Source of the DNA: Hymenobacter qilianensis
GTDB lineage: Bacteria; Bacteroidota; Bacteroidia; Cytophagales; Hymenobacteraceae
NCBI RefSeq assembly: GCF_014489555.1
Contig: NZ_CP060784.1
Span: forward strand, 1,116,001 to 1,180,000
DNA: 64,000 bases
Reading direction: 5' to 3'
Positions 52,155 to 62,172 of this stretch are shown here, one piece after another (positions within the stretch are counted from its first letter, which is position 1; each line of letters starts with the position of its first letter). Under the pieces are notes generated by a model. It saw only the letters and a list, made by a program, of their open reading frames with translations. It had not been told where the DNA came from and did no database searches. The translations under genes were made by a program, and so were the position numbers.

Positions 52155-54789
52155 ATGATGACACCCAGACCCTTACTTTTTCTCATCGGGCTACTCTTTA
52201 GCAGTTTAGCCCTGCACGGCCAGAACGCTCCCGTTGTGCTCCAGGCCGAGACGGGCGTAGTGCGGCAACCTGCTACGCCGCCTGCTATTACTTTTCTAAC
52301 AGAAGCAAGTACAGGCACGGGCTTCGTTCGGGTAGCAGGCGACCTTGTTCGGGACTCAAACAACGGAGCCTCCAGCCCCAACGCCGACAGCCGGGTGGTT
52401 TCTTACACGGTTACGTTTCCCGGCCCCGGCGTTTATGACCTGTATGCCCGAGCACGCGTAGGTTCGGGGGGCTTTGATGATGACAGCTACTACCTGCCAA
52501 ATTCCTTTGGCACACGCCCCGCCGCAGATGCTAGCCGCTGGGTAGTTGCCAACGGCCTGGCTGGCGGCGGCTACACCACCATCTCAGATATTGTATCTGC
52601 CGGCGGTCCTGGAGGAGCCAACAACACGTGGAGATGGTTCCGAATGTCGGCCTTCGGGGGCGGCACGTTCACGGTGCCAGCGGGAAACTTAACTCAAACG
52701 TTTGAAATTGGTAGCCGGGAAAACGGGCTCGACATCGACAAGTTTGTATTTGGCGCCTCGGGCGTGTTTTTCACGGTTGGCAACCTGGATAATGGGCAGC
52801 AGGGCTCTACTACGCCCCCACCGCCGCCTTTTGTGCCGCCCGGCCCCCGATTGCTACCGGCAAACCGAAGTTTGTAGGTGGAGCGCTCAGCAATTCTCAG
52901 GGAGTTAATTTCGACAAATACTGGAACCAAGTGGTGTCGGAGAACGACGGCAAATGGGGCAGCGTGGAAGCCACGCGGGACGTGATGAACTGGACGGGCC
53001 TCGACTTGGCCTACAACCAAGCCAAGAGCCAGAATGTACCGTTTCGGATGCACGTGCTGGTGTGGGGCAACCAACAGCCTGCCTGGATTGAAAATTTGCC
53101 CCCGCCGAGCAGCTGGAGGAAATAAAGGAGTGGTTTGCGGCCGTGGCACAGCGCTACCCCGATATTGCCTTCCTAGAAGTAGTAAACGAGCCCACCAACG
53201 ACCCGCCCCTGAAGCGCAGCCCCACCGATCAGGGCAGCGGCAACTACATTGAGGCTTTGGGCGGCAATGGCGCTACCGGCTGGGATTGGGTAATTAACTC
53301 CTTTAAGCTGGCCCGCGAATATTTCCCCAATACACCGCTGATGATCAATGATTACAGCGTAGTGAATGTGACCAGCAATACTCAGCGCTACCTGGGCATT
53401 ATTAATCTGCTCAAGCAGCAAAGCCTTATTGATGCGATTGGTATTCAGGGCCACGCTTTCTCCACTCGCGGAATTCCGGTGGCCACGCAAGTAAGCAACC
53501 TTAACTTACTGGCTACCACGGGGCTGCCGCTGTATGTTACGGAGTTTGATGTGGATGGCCTTCAGGATGACGTGCAGCTGGCTGAATACCAGCGCGTGTT
53601 TCCATTATTCTATGAGCATCCCGCCGTGAAGGGCATCACGCTTTGGGGCTACCGGCCGGGGCATTGGCGCACAGCTCAGGGCGCGTACATTGCCTTTGAG
53701 AATGGCGCCGAGCGGCCAGCCCTGAAGTGGCTGCGGCAGTATGTGCAAAGCACCAGCTTATCCACTATTACCACGGCTACAACCCTGTCTGCCACTACTT
53801 TCTGCGGGGGCAGCACGCTGTCGGTGCCGTTCAGCGTTGCGGGCGTAGTCGCGGCTAACCAGGCGTTTACAGCGGAGCTTTCTGATGCTACCGGCAGCTT
53901 TGCTAACCCCACGGCTATTGGTTCGGTTACAGCCTCAGCGGCGGGCAGCTACGCTGTGGCGGCTACTATTCCGGCTAACACGCCCGAAGGCACGCGCTAC
54001 CGCATCAGGGTGACGAGCAGCAACCCCAGCGTACTGGGCAACGCTAACCGCACGAATCTGACCATCAATCCGGTGTTTACGGCCCCGGAACTGGTCGTGA
54101 CGCCAGCCAATAATACCTACACGGGCGGCGTGCCCACCAATATTTACCTGGGCTACGGCCCGCAGAGCGTGACACTCACGGCTGCTGGTGGTGTGAGCTA
54201 CAGTTGGAGCGGACCGGCTGGCCTGAGCAGCACCACCATCGCCAACCCCGTATTCACGGCTTCAACGGCCGGCGTTTACACGTTCGTTGTAACTATCACC
54301 AACGAATCGGGATGCACGGCGACGCAGCAGGTGACGATAACGGTGCTGGATGTACGATGCAGCAATAATCCAAACGCTGCAAAAGTGCTGGTATGCCTCA
54401 ATGGCAAGGTAGTTTGCGTGGCTAAAAATGCTGTTCCTGCCCTGTTAACGTACTCCAAAGGTCTGGTGAGGCTTGGTGATTGTAGTGTTGGTACGAATAC
54501 CGATCTGACGTCAGTAGCAGAAAAGCTCATTCGCTTGTTTGAAGCTTACCCCAATCCATTCAGTGGGCGTACCACCCTGCGCTTCCGCTCCACCGAATCG
54601 GGGCAGGCGCAGCTGCAAGTGTACAATCCGTTTGGGCAGCTTGTGGCCACTCCTTTCAACGGCCCAGCCGAGGCTGGCAGAGAATACGAGATTTCATTGG
54701 ACGGCAGCTCTTTGCCCGAAGGCGTCTATACCGGCCGCCTGCTCACCAATGGTAAAGTGGAAACCATACGGTTGATGATTGTAAAATAA
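52155..54789 (+). CDS. secreted GH10 endo-xylanase-like enzyme with T9SS sorting domain, frame interrupted twice
   Basis: 878 residues after repair. Signal peptide MMTPRPLLFLIGLLFSSLALHG; an N-terminal carbohydrate-binding-like module (residues 25-215, ending FEIGSRENGLDIDKFVFG); a Pro-rich linker; the GH10 catalytic domain (about 240-540) with RMHVLVWGNQQPAWI, the acid/base Glu in FLEVVNEP and the nucleophile Glu in LYVTEFDVDG, then ITLWGYRPGHWR; two Ig-like beta domains; and a C-terminal T9SS type A sorting domain (FEAYPNPFSGRTTLRF, ending VETIRLMIVK). Breaks are at C5 runs 52844-52848 and 53099-53103; one extra C at each gives PPGPPIATGKPKFVGG and NLPPAEQLEEIKEWF. Predicted to hydrolyse xylan outside the cell and be exported by the T9SS encoded here. 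Confidence 0.88.
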
Positions 54790-54817
54790 TTGCTGACTTC
54801 TGACATCGTAGCACAGT

Positions 54818-54850
54818 AAAAAGGGCGGCTGAATTCAGCCGCCCTTTTTT
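54818..54850 (+). terminator. Rho-independent terminator after the xylanase gene
   Basis: AAAAAGGGCGGCTGAA and TTCAGCCGCCCTTTTTT arms, perfect and almost loopless. Not built on the GCCCCCAG stem used by other terminators in this window. Confidence 0.9.
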
Positions 54851-54888
54851 ATATTCTCCAGATTTGCAACATGCCAATGACGAATCAG

Positions 54889-54990
54889 CTATACAAATAG
54901 TGCATCCGCGCTACCTGGGGCTGGTTTTTTGGAAGCGGGACGTAAGGCAGCCACAACGCGGCGCAGTAGTCGTGCGGACAGTGTTTTCAT
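54889..54990 (-). CDS. candidate small ORF, 33 residues
   Basis: Starts with ATG at 54990 and reads MKTLSARLLRRVVAALRPAS, then KKPAPGSADALFV, stop. Basic, with a short amphipathic helix-like beginning. There is no family I recognise and no ribosome-binding site to rely on (Bacteroidota often lack one). It lies between the xylanase terminator and the STAS-like gene. Could be a chance frame; GC-rich codon use like that of real genes is the only support. Confidence 0.25.
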   Translation of the reverse strand: MKTLSARLLRRVVAALRPASKKPAPGSADALFV

Positions 54991-55106
54991 AGTGTGGGTG
55001 GTAAGTGGGTGGTTTATATGTCTTTATACTACAAAGGTCGGCAGTTGTTGTGCCCTGAATGTTGCCGCCAGATTATGCTTTTGTTGTGTAGGTAGCTGGG
55101 GGCTTT

Positions 55107-55550
55107 TTAGGAGGCCGATTGCCATTCAGCCATCAACGCCAGCATATGGATGGGCGAGTTGGTTAACCAATCTAGGGCCGAGCTTGGGTCGGCAAAAAAC
55201 TGCACATCGAAGCGGGTAATATGATGGCCAAGCCCCAGCAAACTCTCCACTACCATCTGGTTGTAAGTGGCTGCCGCAGGCACTACTACAGCTACCTGTT
55301 GCACTGAATGAGCCGCTATTCTCGGAAACCAACTAACGCCCACCCAAATCTGCTCTTTCATACTCAAGTCGGGCAATCCGTTCATGTCCACGAGCACCCG
55401 CTTGATCTGGTGAGTTTGCACCAACTCAGCTAAGTAGTTCATGGCCTGAGCAAAGCTGTGCAACGGGCTGCCACCGCACCATTGGTAGCGCAGCAGGCAT
55501 AATGATTCATCGTACTGCACCCGCAGACAATCGATTTGAGCAAGTATCAT
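55107..55550 (-). CDS. STAS/SpoIIAA-like protein
   Basis: 147 residues, no signal peptide. The order of strands and helices (ILAQIDCLRVQYDESLCLLRYQWCGG, MNYLAELVQTHQIKRVLVDMNGLPDL, VAVVVPAAATYNQMVVESLLGL, VQFFADPSSALDWLT) fits the small STAS/SEC14-like proteins that are abundant in Hymenobacter and relatives. No phosphorylatable serine motif typical of anti-sigma antagonists is evident. Role unknown. Confidence 0.6.
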   Translation of the reverse strand: MILAQIDCLRVQYDESLCLLRYQWCGGSPLHSFAQAMNYLAELVQTHQIKRVLVDMNGLPDLSMKEQIWVGVSWFPRIAAHSVQQVAVVVPAAATYNQMVVESLLGLGHHITRFDVQFFADPSSALDWLTNSPIHMLALMAEWQSAS

Positions 55551-55951
55551 CTTGAAAGTAAAAGCCAGAGGCTTTTTAAAATGCTAAAAGCAAAGCAACG
55601 ACTATAAGTAGCGAATTGCTTGCCAGTAATTTGCGCTTAGCAGCGTAATGGCTTATTAATTTATGTATTAAGGTCAGAATATATAATTCATGAATTCAAA
55701 CAAGATAATAGTTTCTTCTATATCCAGACAAATATTATATAGTCGGTATCTTTAATTCGTCTAAAAAACAGAGGAGAATATAAATTCAGATCGGTTCATC
55801 ATATAGCCTCATAATTTTTGTGGTAAGCGCTATGCTTATCATTCATTTCAGACATCTTTTAACTGTCTGCAAATAGTTAATCGAGTGGTTTATCAACTAC
55901 TTACCATTTTCCACGTACTTTTGCCTACCTGTTTCTGACACATTGTTGCAA
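55551..55951. other. AT-rich intergenic region with predicted promoter
   Basis: About 400 bases with no gene seen, strongly AT rich from 55600 to 55860. A good -7 element TACTTTTG lies at 55916-55923, about 30 bases before the ATG of the metal cluster's first gene; the -33 match (TGGTTT, 55886-55891) is partial. No clear palindromic Fur/Zur-type box found. Confidence 0.45.
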
Positions 55952-56296
55952 ATGCGGACTTTGCGTTCCCGTCTGGCTCTCCTGCTCCTGCTCTGCTTTA
56001 CGCGGGTGCTACTGCCCGACGCGTGGATACTGGCGCTGCACCAACACGAGCACACGCTGGAGGAATCGGCGCAGGCCACCCGCCTTGATAAGTCGCAGGC
56101 CAAAGCCCTGCTGACGGTTCAGCACCAGCACTGCCAGGTCGATCATTTCTACCACATCCCCTTCCAGGCACCAGCGCCGCTGGAATTGCCATTCGTGGTA
56201 TTCTATGCCCATACGGAGGCTGTGGGGGGCATTTTGGCTGAGGCGCACCGTAGTGTAGAGGTGGCCCGGCTGCGCGGGCCGCCCAGCCGAGCTTAA
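55952..56296 (+). CDS. small exported His-containing protein, first gene of metal cluster
   Basis: 114 residues from the ATG at 55952. N-terminal hydrophobic signal (MRTLRSRLALLLLLCFTRVLLPDAW). Histidines lie in ALHQHEHTLEE, TVQHQHCQVDHFYH and YAHTEA, compatible with metal binding in the periplasm. It precedes the first TonB receptor by 125 bases on the same strand. I do not know a named family; a helper in metal uptake or sensing is an inference from context. A G6 word (56224-56229) encodes AVGGIL in frame. Confidence 0.65.
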   Translation: MRTLRSRLALLLLLCFTRVLLPDAWILALHQHEHTLEESAQATRLDKSQAKALLTVQHQHCQVDHFYHIPFQAPAPLELPFVVFYAHTEAVGGILAEAHRSVEVARLRGPPSRA

Positions 56297-56325
56297 CCCC
56301 TTTTTCCAGCCGCATTTCCGATGAA

Positions 56326-56352
56326 TTTGCCCCCCAGGGGCAAATCTGCCCC
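56326..56352. repeat. Palindromic copy of the iterated word
   Basis: TTTGCCCC, CCA, GGGGCAAA (56326-56344) is a perfect inverted repeat built on a C6 word, and GGGGCA/TGCCCC (56337-56342 and 56347-56352) overlaps it as a second one. The two hairpins are mutually exclusive. Lies in the 125-base gap before the TonB receptor gene. Confidence 0.55.
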
Positions 56353-56421
56353 TGCATTTTCCCGCCACGCGATCTGGTAGGGGCGCGGCTGCCGGTTCAG
56401 TTCATCCCGGTTTCCCTTTTT

Positions 56422-58820
56422 ATGTTTTTTCTACTGCCAAGCCGCTTCCGGCTGCTGGCGCTGCTGTGGCTACTCAGTGGCCCGCAGACTGTGTGGGCGC
56501 AATCCGGCTGCATGCTTTCCTTGAGCGGCCGCCTGACCGACCATGAGTCGCGCCAACCTCTACCCGGTGCCACCGTCCGCCTGCTCGATACCGAAGACGT
56601 GGTGGCTTCCGATGCCAGCGGCAACTACCATCTGCACGTTTGTCCCGGCGTTTATCGTCTGCAAGTCAGCTTTTTGGGCTACGAGCCCGAAACGCTGGAA
56701 GTGCGGGTGAACGGGGCTGTAATTCGAGATTTTAAGCTGCATCCGTCGGCTGTGGCTTTACGCGGGGCACTGGTACAGGGTACTCGCGTGGCCGAGCAGC
56801 TGCCCCAGGCTACGGGCACCATCACGGGCCGCGAACTACAGCAAACGCGCGGGCAAAGTCTGGGCGAAGCGTTGCAAAAAGTAAGCGGCGTGACGGCCAT
56901 TCAAACCGGACCCAGCATTTTCAAGCCCCTGATTCATGGCCTGCACTCCAACCGCGTGACGATTCTCAACAACGGCGTACGGCAGGAAGGGCAGCAGTGG
57001 GGCCAGGAGCACGGCCCTGAAATTGACCCGTTTATTGCTTCCCAGCTCACGGTAGTGAAGGGCGCGGCCAGCGTGCGCTACGGCTCCGATGCCATTGGGG
57101 GCGTGGTGCTGGTGCAGCCCAAGCCCCTGCGCGACTCCGCGGGCACGGGCGCTGAACTGCACCTGTTGGGTATGAGCAACAACGGCATGGGAGCCATTTC
57201 AGGGATGGTGGAAGGCAACGCGCACCGGCTGCCGGCCCTAAGCTGGCGGGTGCAGGGCACAGCCAAACGGGCCGGCACGGCGCGTGCCCCCGAGTATGTT
57301 ATCCCGAATTCGGCTTTCGCGGAATACGACTTTTCGGGGGCCGTGGGCTGGCGCAAAGCCACTTACGGTGCCGAGGTGTTCGTCAGCCAGTTCAATACCA
57401 AGCTGGGTATTTTGCCGGATTCTCACCTGGGTAATCAAGGCGACTTTGACACGGCCGTGGGGCGAGGGCGCCCGTTGGTACCGCAGGATTTCTCCTACGA
57501 CATCGAGCGACCTTACCAGCAGGTGCGCCACGATTTGCTCAAGCTCTCGGGCTTTGTACGCACGGGCACGGCGGGCCGCCTCACCACTACGCTGGCCCAC
57601 CAGACCGACGTGCGCGACGAGTATGACCGCTACCGCCCGCGCAACGACAACCGCGCCCGCCTCGACCGTCCCGAGCTGAGCTATACCAACCGGACCACCA
57701 CCGCCGACCTAGTCTGGGAGCATAAACCGCTCGGCAATCTTACGGGCAGCGTGGGCCTGAGCGGCACGTATCAAAGCAACCGCTACGATGGGCGGCCCTT
57801 CATTCCCTTCTATACCAATAAGGTGGGGGGCATTTTTCTGATTGAGCGCTGGCGCCACAAGCAATGGCAGCTCGAAGCAGGCCTGCGCCTCGACCGCCGC
57901 GATCTGGAAACCCAACGGGCCATTGGCAACTCCGGCAATTTCTACGTGGCCACCGACCAATTTCAGTACACGACGCCGGCGGCCTCGCTGGGGGCATTTT
58001 TGAGGCCGATCCGCACCTGACGCTGAGCGCCACCGGCAGCCTCACGCGCCGGGCCCCGGCTGCTAATGAGCGCTTCAGCAACGGCGTGCACAACGGCCGC
58101 TTTGATATCGGCTACGACGTAGATCGACCCAGCGGAGTACCGCCCCTGGGCCCCGAAACGGCCTGGCACACCGGCCTAACAGCTACCTGGCACAATAACC
58201 CCCGCTTCAACGGCGAGGTGAGCGTGTACCAGACCTACATTCAGAACTACATCTACCAGGTGCCGGTGCTGCCGCCTCCGCTCAATATTCGGGGCGTGGT
58301 GGCTACGTTCTTGTTTCAGCAGACTGATGCGCTGTATCGGGGCGCGGATCTGTCGGGTACTTATGCCCTTACGCCGCAGTGGCAGTTGGCTGGCAAAGCC
58401 GCCGTAGTGCGGGCCCGCGACCAGCGCCTCGATGACTACCTCATCTTCACCCCCGCCGACCGGGCCGAGTTAAGTCTACGCCACGACTGGCGCCCGCAGA
58501 CGGGCAGCCGCTTCAGCCAACGCTACGTCCAGGTTGGTGCTTACGGCGTGGCCCGCCAGACTCGCGTGCCCACCGAAGTGCTTGACTACGCACTGCCGCC
58601 CGCCGGCTACGTGCTGCTGGGGGCCGAAATCGGGACGACGGTGCAACTCGGCGACTTACCGCTGGATGTGAGCCTGGCCGGTTCCAACCTCCTCAACCAA
58701 ACCTACCGCGACTACCTTAACCGCTTCCGCTATTTCACCGCCGAGATGGGTCGCAACGTGACGCTGCGCCTGCGGGTGCCACTGGATTTCAACAAAAAGC
58801 CCCCTGAGGCCCAATTCTAA
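56422..58820 (+). CDS. TonB-dependent receptor, frame interrupted (metal-type, first of two)
   Basis: Outer-membrane active transporter, 799 residues after repair. Signal peptide to VWAQSGC; carboxypeptidase-regulatory-like domain (LSGRLTDHESRQPLPGATVRLLDTEDV); plug domain with GEALQKVSGVTAIQTGPSIFKPLIHGLHSNRVTILNNGVRQEGQQWGQEHGPEIDPF; 22-strand barrel ending NVTLRLRVPLDF. The RQEGQQWGxEHGxEID plug segment is typical of Bacteroidota receptors linked to zinc or copper rather than siderophores. The frame breaks at the G5 run 57990-57994: unrepaired it ends LGAFLRPIRT; one extra base gives SLGGIFEADPHLTLS. The second open frame, read from 57864, is really the C-terminal barrel. Confidence 0.9.
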
Positions 58821-58859
58821 AATTTTAAACTCACTTCAACCCTTTTAAAATCTTGGTTC

Positions 58860-59426
58860 ATGAAAAACAATTTGTTTAATAAATCGCTGATCGGCCTACT
58901 TGTGGCGGCACCTTTCTTTGTTTCCTGCGACGACGACAGCGACGGCCCAACGCCGGACGAAAGCAACGAGCAAATCACGACCGTGCGCTACGTGCTGACT
59001 CCTACTACCGGCACCAGCGCGCCCGTGACGGTGGAATACCGCGACCCAGACGGCGACGGTGGCACTGCCCCCACCATCGGCAACCTGACATTAGCGCCCA
59101 ATACTACCTACACTGGCCGCCTGACCTTATTGGACGAAACAAAAAGCCCTGCTGAGGACATCACTTCCGAGATTCAGGACGAGAGCGACGAGCACCTCTT
59201 CGTGTTCACGCCCACTGGCACCAACGTGACGGTTACCATCACCGACCGCGACGCCAAAAACTTACCGATCGGGCTCCAAACGCAAGTAGTGACAGGCGCT
59301 GCCAACGCCACCGGCACCACCGGCAGTCTGCGCGTGGTATTGCGTCATCAGCCCGAAGGCAAGGATGGCACCCCCACGCCCGGCGATACCGATGTGGAAG
59401 TAAGTTTCCCTACCGCCGTGCGCTAA
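58860..59426 (+). CDS. small lipoprotein paired with the TonB receptors
   Basis: 188 residues, lipoprotein signal (IGLLVAAPFFVSC, lipobox FVSC), followed by an acidic DDDSDGPTPDE linker and a single beta-rich domain (ITTVRYVLTPTTGTSAPVTVEYRDPDGDG, YTGRLTLLDE, VTVTITDRDAKNLPIGLQTQV). Proteins of this kind are often annotated as type 1 periplasmic-binding-fold superfamily and sit next to this receptor type in Bacteroidota. Likely an outer-surface or periplasmic binding partner of the receptor; the function is inferred from position only. A terminator follows at 59511. Confidence 0.8.
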   Translation: MKNNLFNKSLIGLLVAAPFFVSCDDDSDGPTPDESNEQITTVRYVLTPTTGTSAPVTVEYRDPDGDGGTAPTIGNLTLAPNTTYTGRLTLLDETKSPAEDITSEIQDESDEHLFVFTPTGTNVTVTITDRDAKNLPIGLQTQVVTGAANATGTTGSLRVVLRHQPEGKDGTPTPGDTDVEVSFPTAVR

Positions 59427-59510
59427 AGGAGTTTCAGGCGTAGGGAAGGGAAGCCGGCTGCAAACGGCCTCCCACTATTTTCTCCTGGTTTGGTTTTGGA
59501 GAATCTGGGG

Positions 59511-59542
59511 AAGACACCGGTCATTGATCGGTGTTTTCTTTT
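59511..59542 (+). terminator. Terminator after the lipoprotein gene
   Basis: AAGACACCG and CGGTGTTTT arms, 9-base loop, then CTTTTG. It separates the first receptor unit from the second. Confidence 0.65.
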
Positions 59543-59699
59543 GTAGTCCCAGGCTCCAATCTAGCAATCATTTGCGGCGCGATGTAGCGTAAAAAACGAC
59601 CGGAACGAGACACAAAATAAAAGTTCGCGTACGGTTCCCTACTCCCCACGGCTCGCCAAGCGGAAGCTTCGTGTTATTTTGCTTTCTGAATCCATTTTT

Positions 59700-62154
59700 A
59701 TGACGCGTATCATTCTGACCGCTGGGCTATTGCTGCTGTCGGGGGCATTTTTGCTCAAAAACCATCTTCTCCTGCGGCCTCATCTGCCAGCCGAGCGCTT
59801 GCCGCGCCTATCGTAGGGCGCGTAGTCGATCAGGCCACCGGCGAGCCGCTGCCATCGGCCACCATCCTCTTTCCCGACCTGCGAAGAGTTACGGCAACAA
59901 GTACCGATGGCGCTTTTCGCTTCACGAACCTACCCAAAGGGCGTTTTTTGATGCAGGTGCGCAGCTTAGGCTATACCACCGTGGTGCGCACCGTGGATAC
60001 CGGCGCTGGTCAGCCGCTTGACATTGCGCTTGTTCCGGCGGCTACTGAAATTGGGCAGGTGGTAGTTACGGGCGTATCAGCGAGCACAGAAATGCGCCGC
60101 TCGCCCATTCCAACTACCGTCGTGAACCGCAGCCAGCTAAATCAGGCGGCAGCCACCAACGTGATTGATGCCATAGCCCACACGCCTGGCCTCTCCCAAA
60201 TCACGACTGGCGTAGGCATCAGCAAACCCATTATTCGGGGTCTGGGGGCCAATCGGGTGATAACATTGAACAATGGCGCCCGCCAGGAAGGCCAGCAGTG
60301 GGGCGACGAGCACGGCATTGAGATAGACGAAGCCGGCATCGACCGGGCCGAGGTTATCAAGGGTCCCGGCAGCCTGCTCTACGGCTCCGATGGCCTGGCC
60401 GGCGTCGTCAATTTTGTGGCCCCCGACCCCGTGGAAGAGGGCAAAATCATCGGCTCAGTGGCCACTAACTATCAGACCAATAACAACTTATTGGGCTACT
60501 CCGTGATGAACGCCGGCAACCTGAACGGCCTGAACTGGATGGCCCGCAATAGCGGCAAAGTAGCCAGCAACTACCGCAACCCGTATGATGGGCGCGTGTT
60601 CAACTCGGGCTTCCGGGAGCTGAATGGCAACGGCTACATCGGTCTGAATAAAAGCTGGGGCTATTCGCACCTCACGCTCAGCACCTTCAATCAGATTGTA
60701 GGCCTGGTAGAAGGCGACCGGGATACCATAACGGGTCGGTTCCTAAAACCAGTTGTGGGGGGCAATTTTGGGGAAATAATTGGTGAACCCCAGAGTGAGG
60801 ACGCCCTGCGTACCTACACCCTGCACGTGCCGCGCCAGCAGATCAACCACTTGCGCATCGGTACTGAAAACAATTTTATTCTCGACCGCAGCCGCCTTAC
60901 CTTAAATGTGGGCTGGCAGCAAAACCTGCGCCGCGAGTTTGGCAATCCCGCCGACTACTACGAGGAGTCGCTGTTTTTTCAGCTCCGCACCGTGGACTAC
61001 AGTTTGCGCTACTTTTTGCCCGAAATAAACGGCTGGAACACCACCATTGGCACCAGCGGAATGCGGCAGGAAAACGTGAACAAGGGCGTCGAATTCCTGA
61101 TTCCGGCTTATCAGCTCTATGACGCCGGCGCATTTGCCGTCAGCAAGAAAACCTTCGGCAAGCTCGACCTGAGCGGCGGCCTGCGCTACGATTGGCGCCG
61201 CATTGAGGCCGATAATCTTTTCCTTGATGAGGACGAACAGCCCGTGCCTGCACCAAGGGGAGAAATGAAGTTTCCGGGCTTCGTGAGCACTTTCCGGAAC
61301 GTATCGGGCAGCGTGGGGGGCTCTTTTGAGGCTTCCGAAAAGCTCGTGCTGAAAGCGAACGTCGCCCGCGGCTTCCGGGCGCCCAATATTGCGGAGCTAG
61401 GCTCCAACGGCATTCATGAGGGCACTATTCGCTACGAAATTGGAAACCCGGCACTGAAGGCCGAAACCAGCTTTCAGCTCGACGCGGGCGCCAGTTACGA
61501 AACCGAGCACGTGGGCCTGCGAATCGACGCCTTCCGCAACCAGATCCAGAACTACATCTTCCCCCGCCGCCTGCCCAGCACAGCTGGCACCGATTCGCTT
61601 TCTGCTGACGGCGACCCTGTTTTCGTGTACGGTCAGGGCGACGCCCGCCTGTTGGGGGCGAAATCACCATCGATATTCACCCTCACCCGCTCGACTGGCT
61701 GCACTTCGAGAACAGCTTCTCGATGGTGCGCGCCCAAGAGCTAAACCAGCCCGACAGCCTGCGCTACCTGCCCTTCATCCCTGCCGATCGGCTCCAATCG
61801 GAGTTGCGCGTCAACTTCAACAAAGCGGGCACTCACTTGGCGAACTTGTATGCCCGCGCCGGTATTGAGCACACGTTCGCCCAAAATCGCTTTTTCTCCG
61901 CTTTCGGCACCGAAACCCGCACGCCGGGCTACACGCTGGTTAACGCTGGCATTGGAGCCGATGTGGTGAACTCGCAGGCCAAAACGCTGTTTTCTATCTA
62001 CTTAACGGGCACCAACCTCTTCGACGTTGGCTATCAAAGCCATTTGAGCCGGCTGAAGTATGCGGCCTTCAATCCTACGAATGGCCGCAGCGGCGTATTT
62101 AATATGGGCCAAAATGTGAGCCTGAAGCTGCTGGTGCCGCTGGTGTTTAAGTAG
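59700..62154 (+). CDS. TonB-dependent receptor, frame interrupted twice (metal-type, second of two)
   Basis: Paralogue of the first receptor, 818 residues after repair. The ATG at 59700 opens MTRIILTAGLLLLSGGIFAQ, a good signal peptide only if the G5 run 59741-59745 gains one base; otherwise it ends after about 40 codons. Then IVGRVVDQATGEPLPSATILFPDLRRVTATSTDGAF (carboxypeptidase-like domain), plug with GISKPIIRGLGANRVITLNNGARQEGQQWGDEHGIEIDEAG, and barrel with VARGFRAPNIAELGSNGIHEGT. A second break at the G5 run 61654-61658 is repaired by one base to DARLLGGEITIDIHPHPLDWLHFENSFSMV; the last part runs to LKLLVPLVFK. The CDF exporter follows 18 bases later. Confidence 0.9.
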
Positions 62155-62172
62155 AAACAGCTATACGAAACC

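Noticed and set aside
52694..53149. Minus-strand frame across the xylanase gene
   Set aside because: It lies opposite the GH10 gene and has no family features; the plus-strand product is clear on both sides once the two breaks are repaired.
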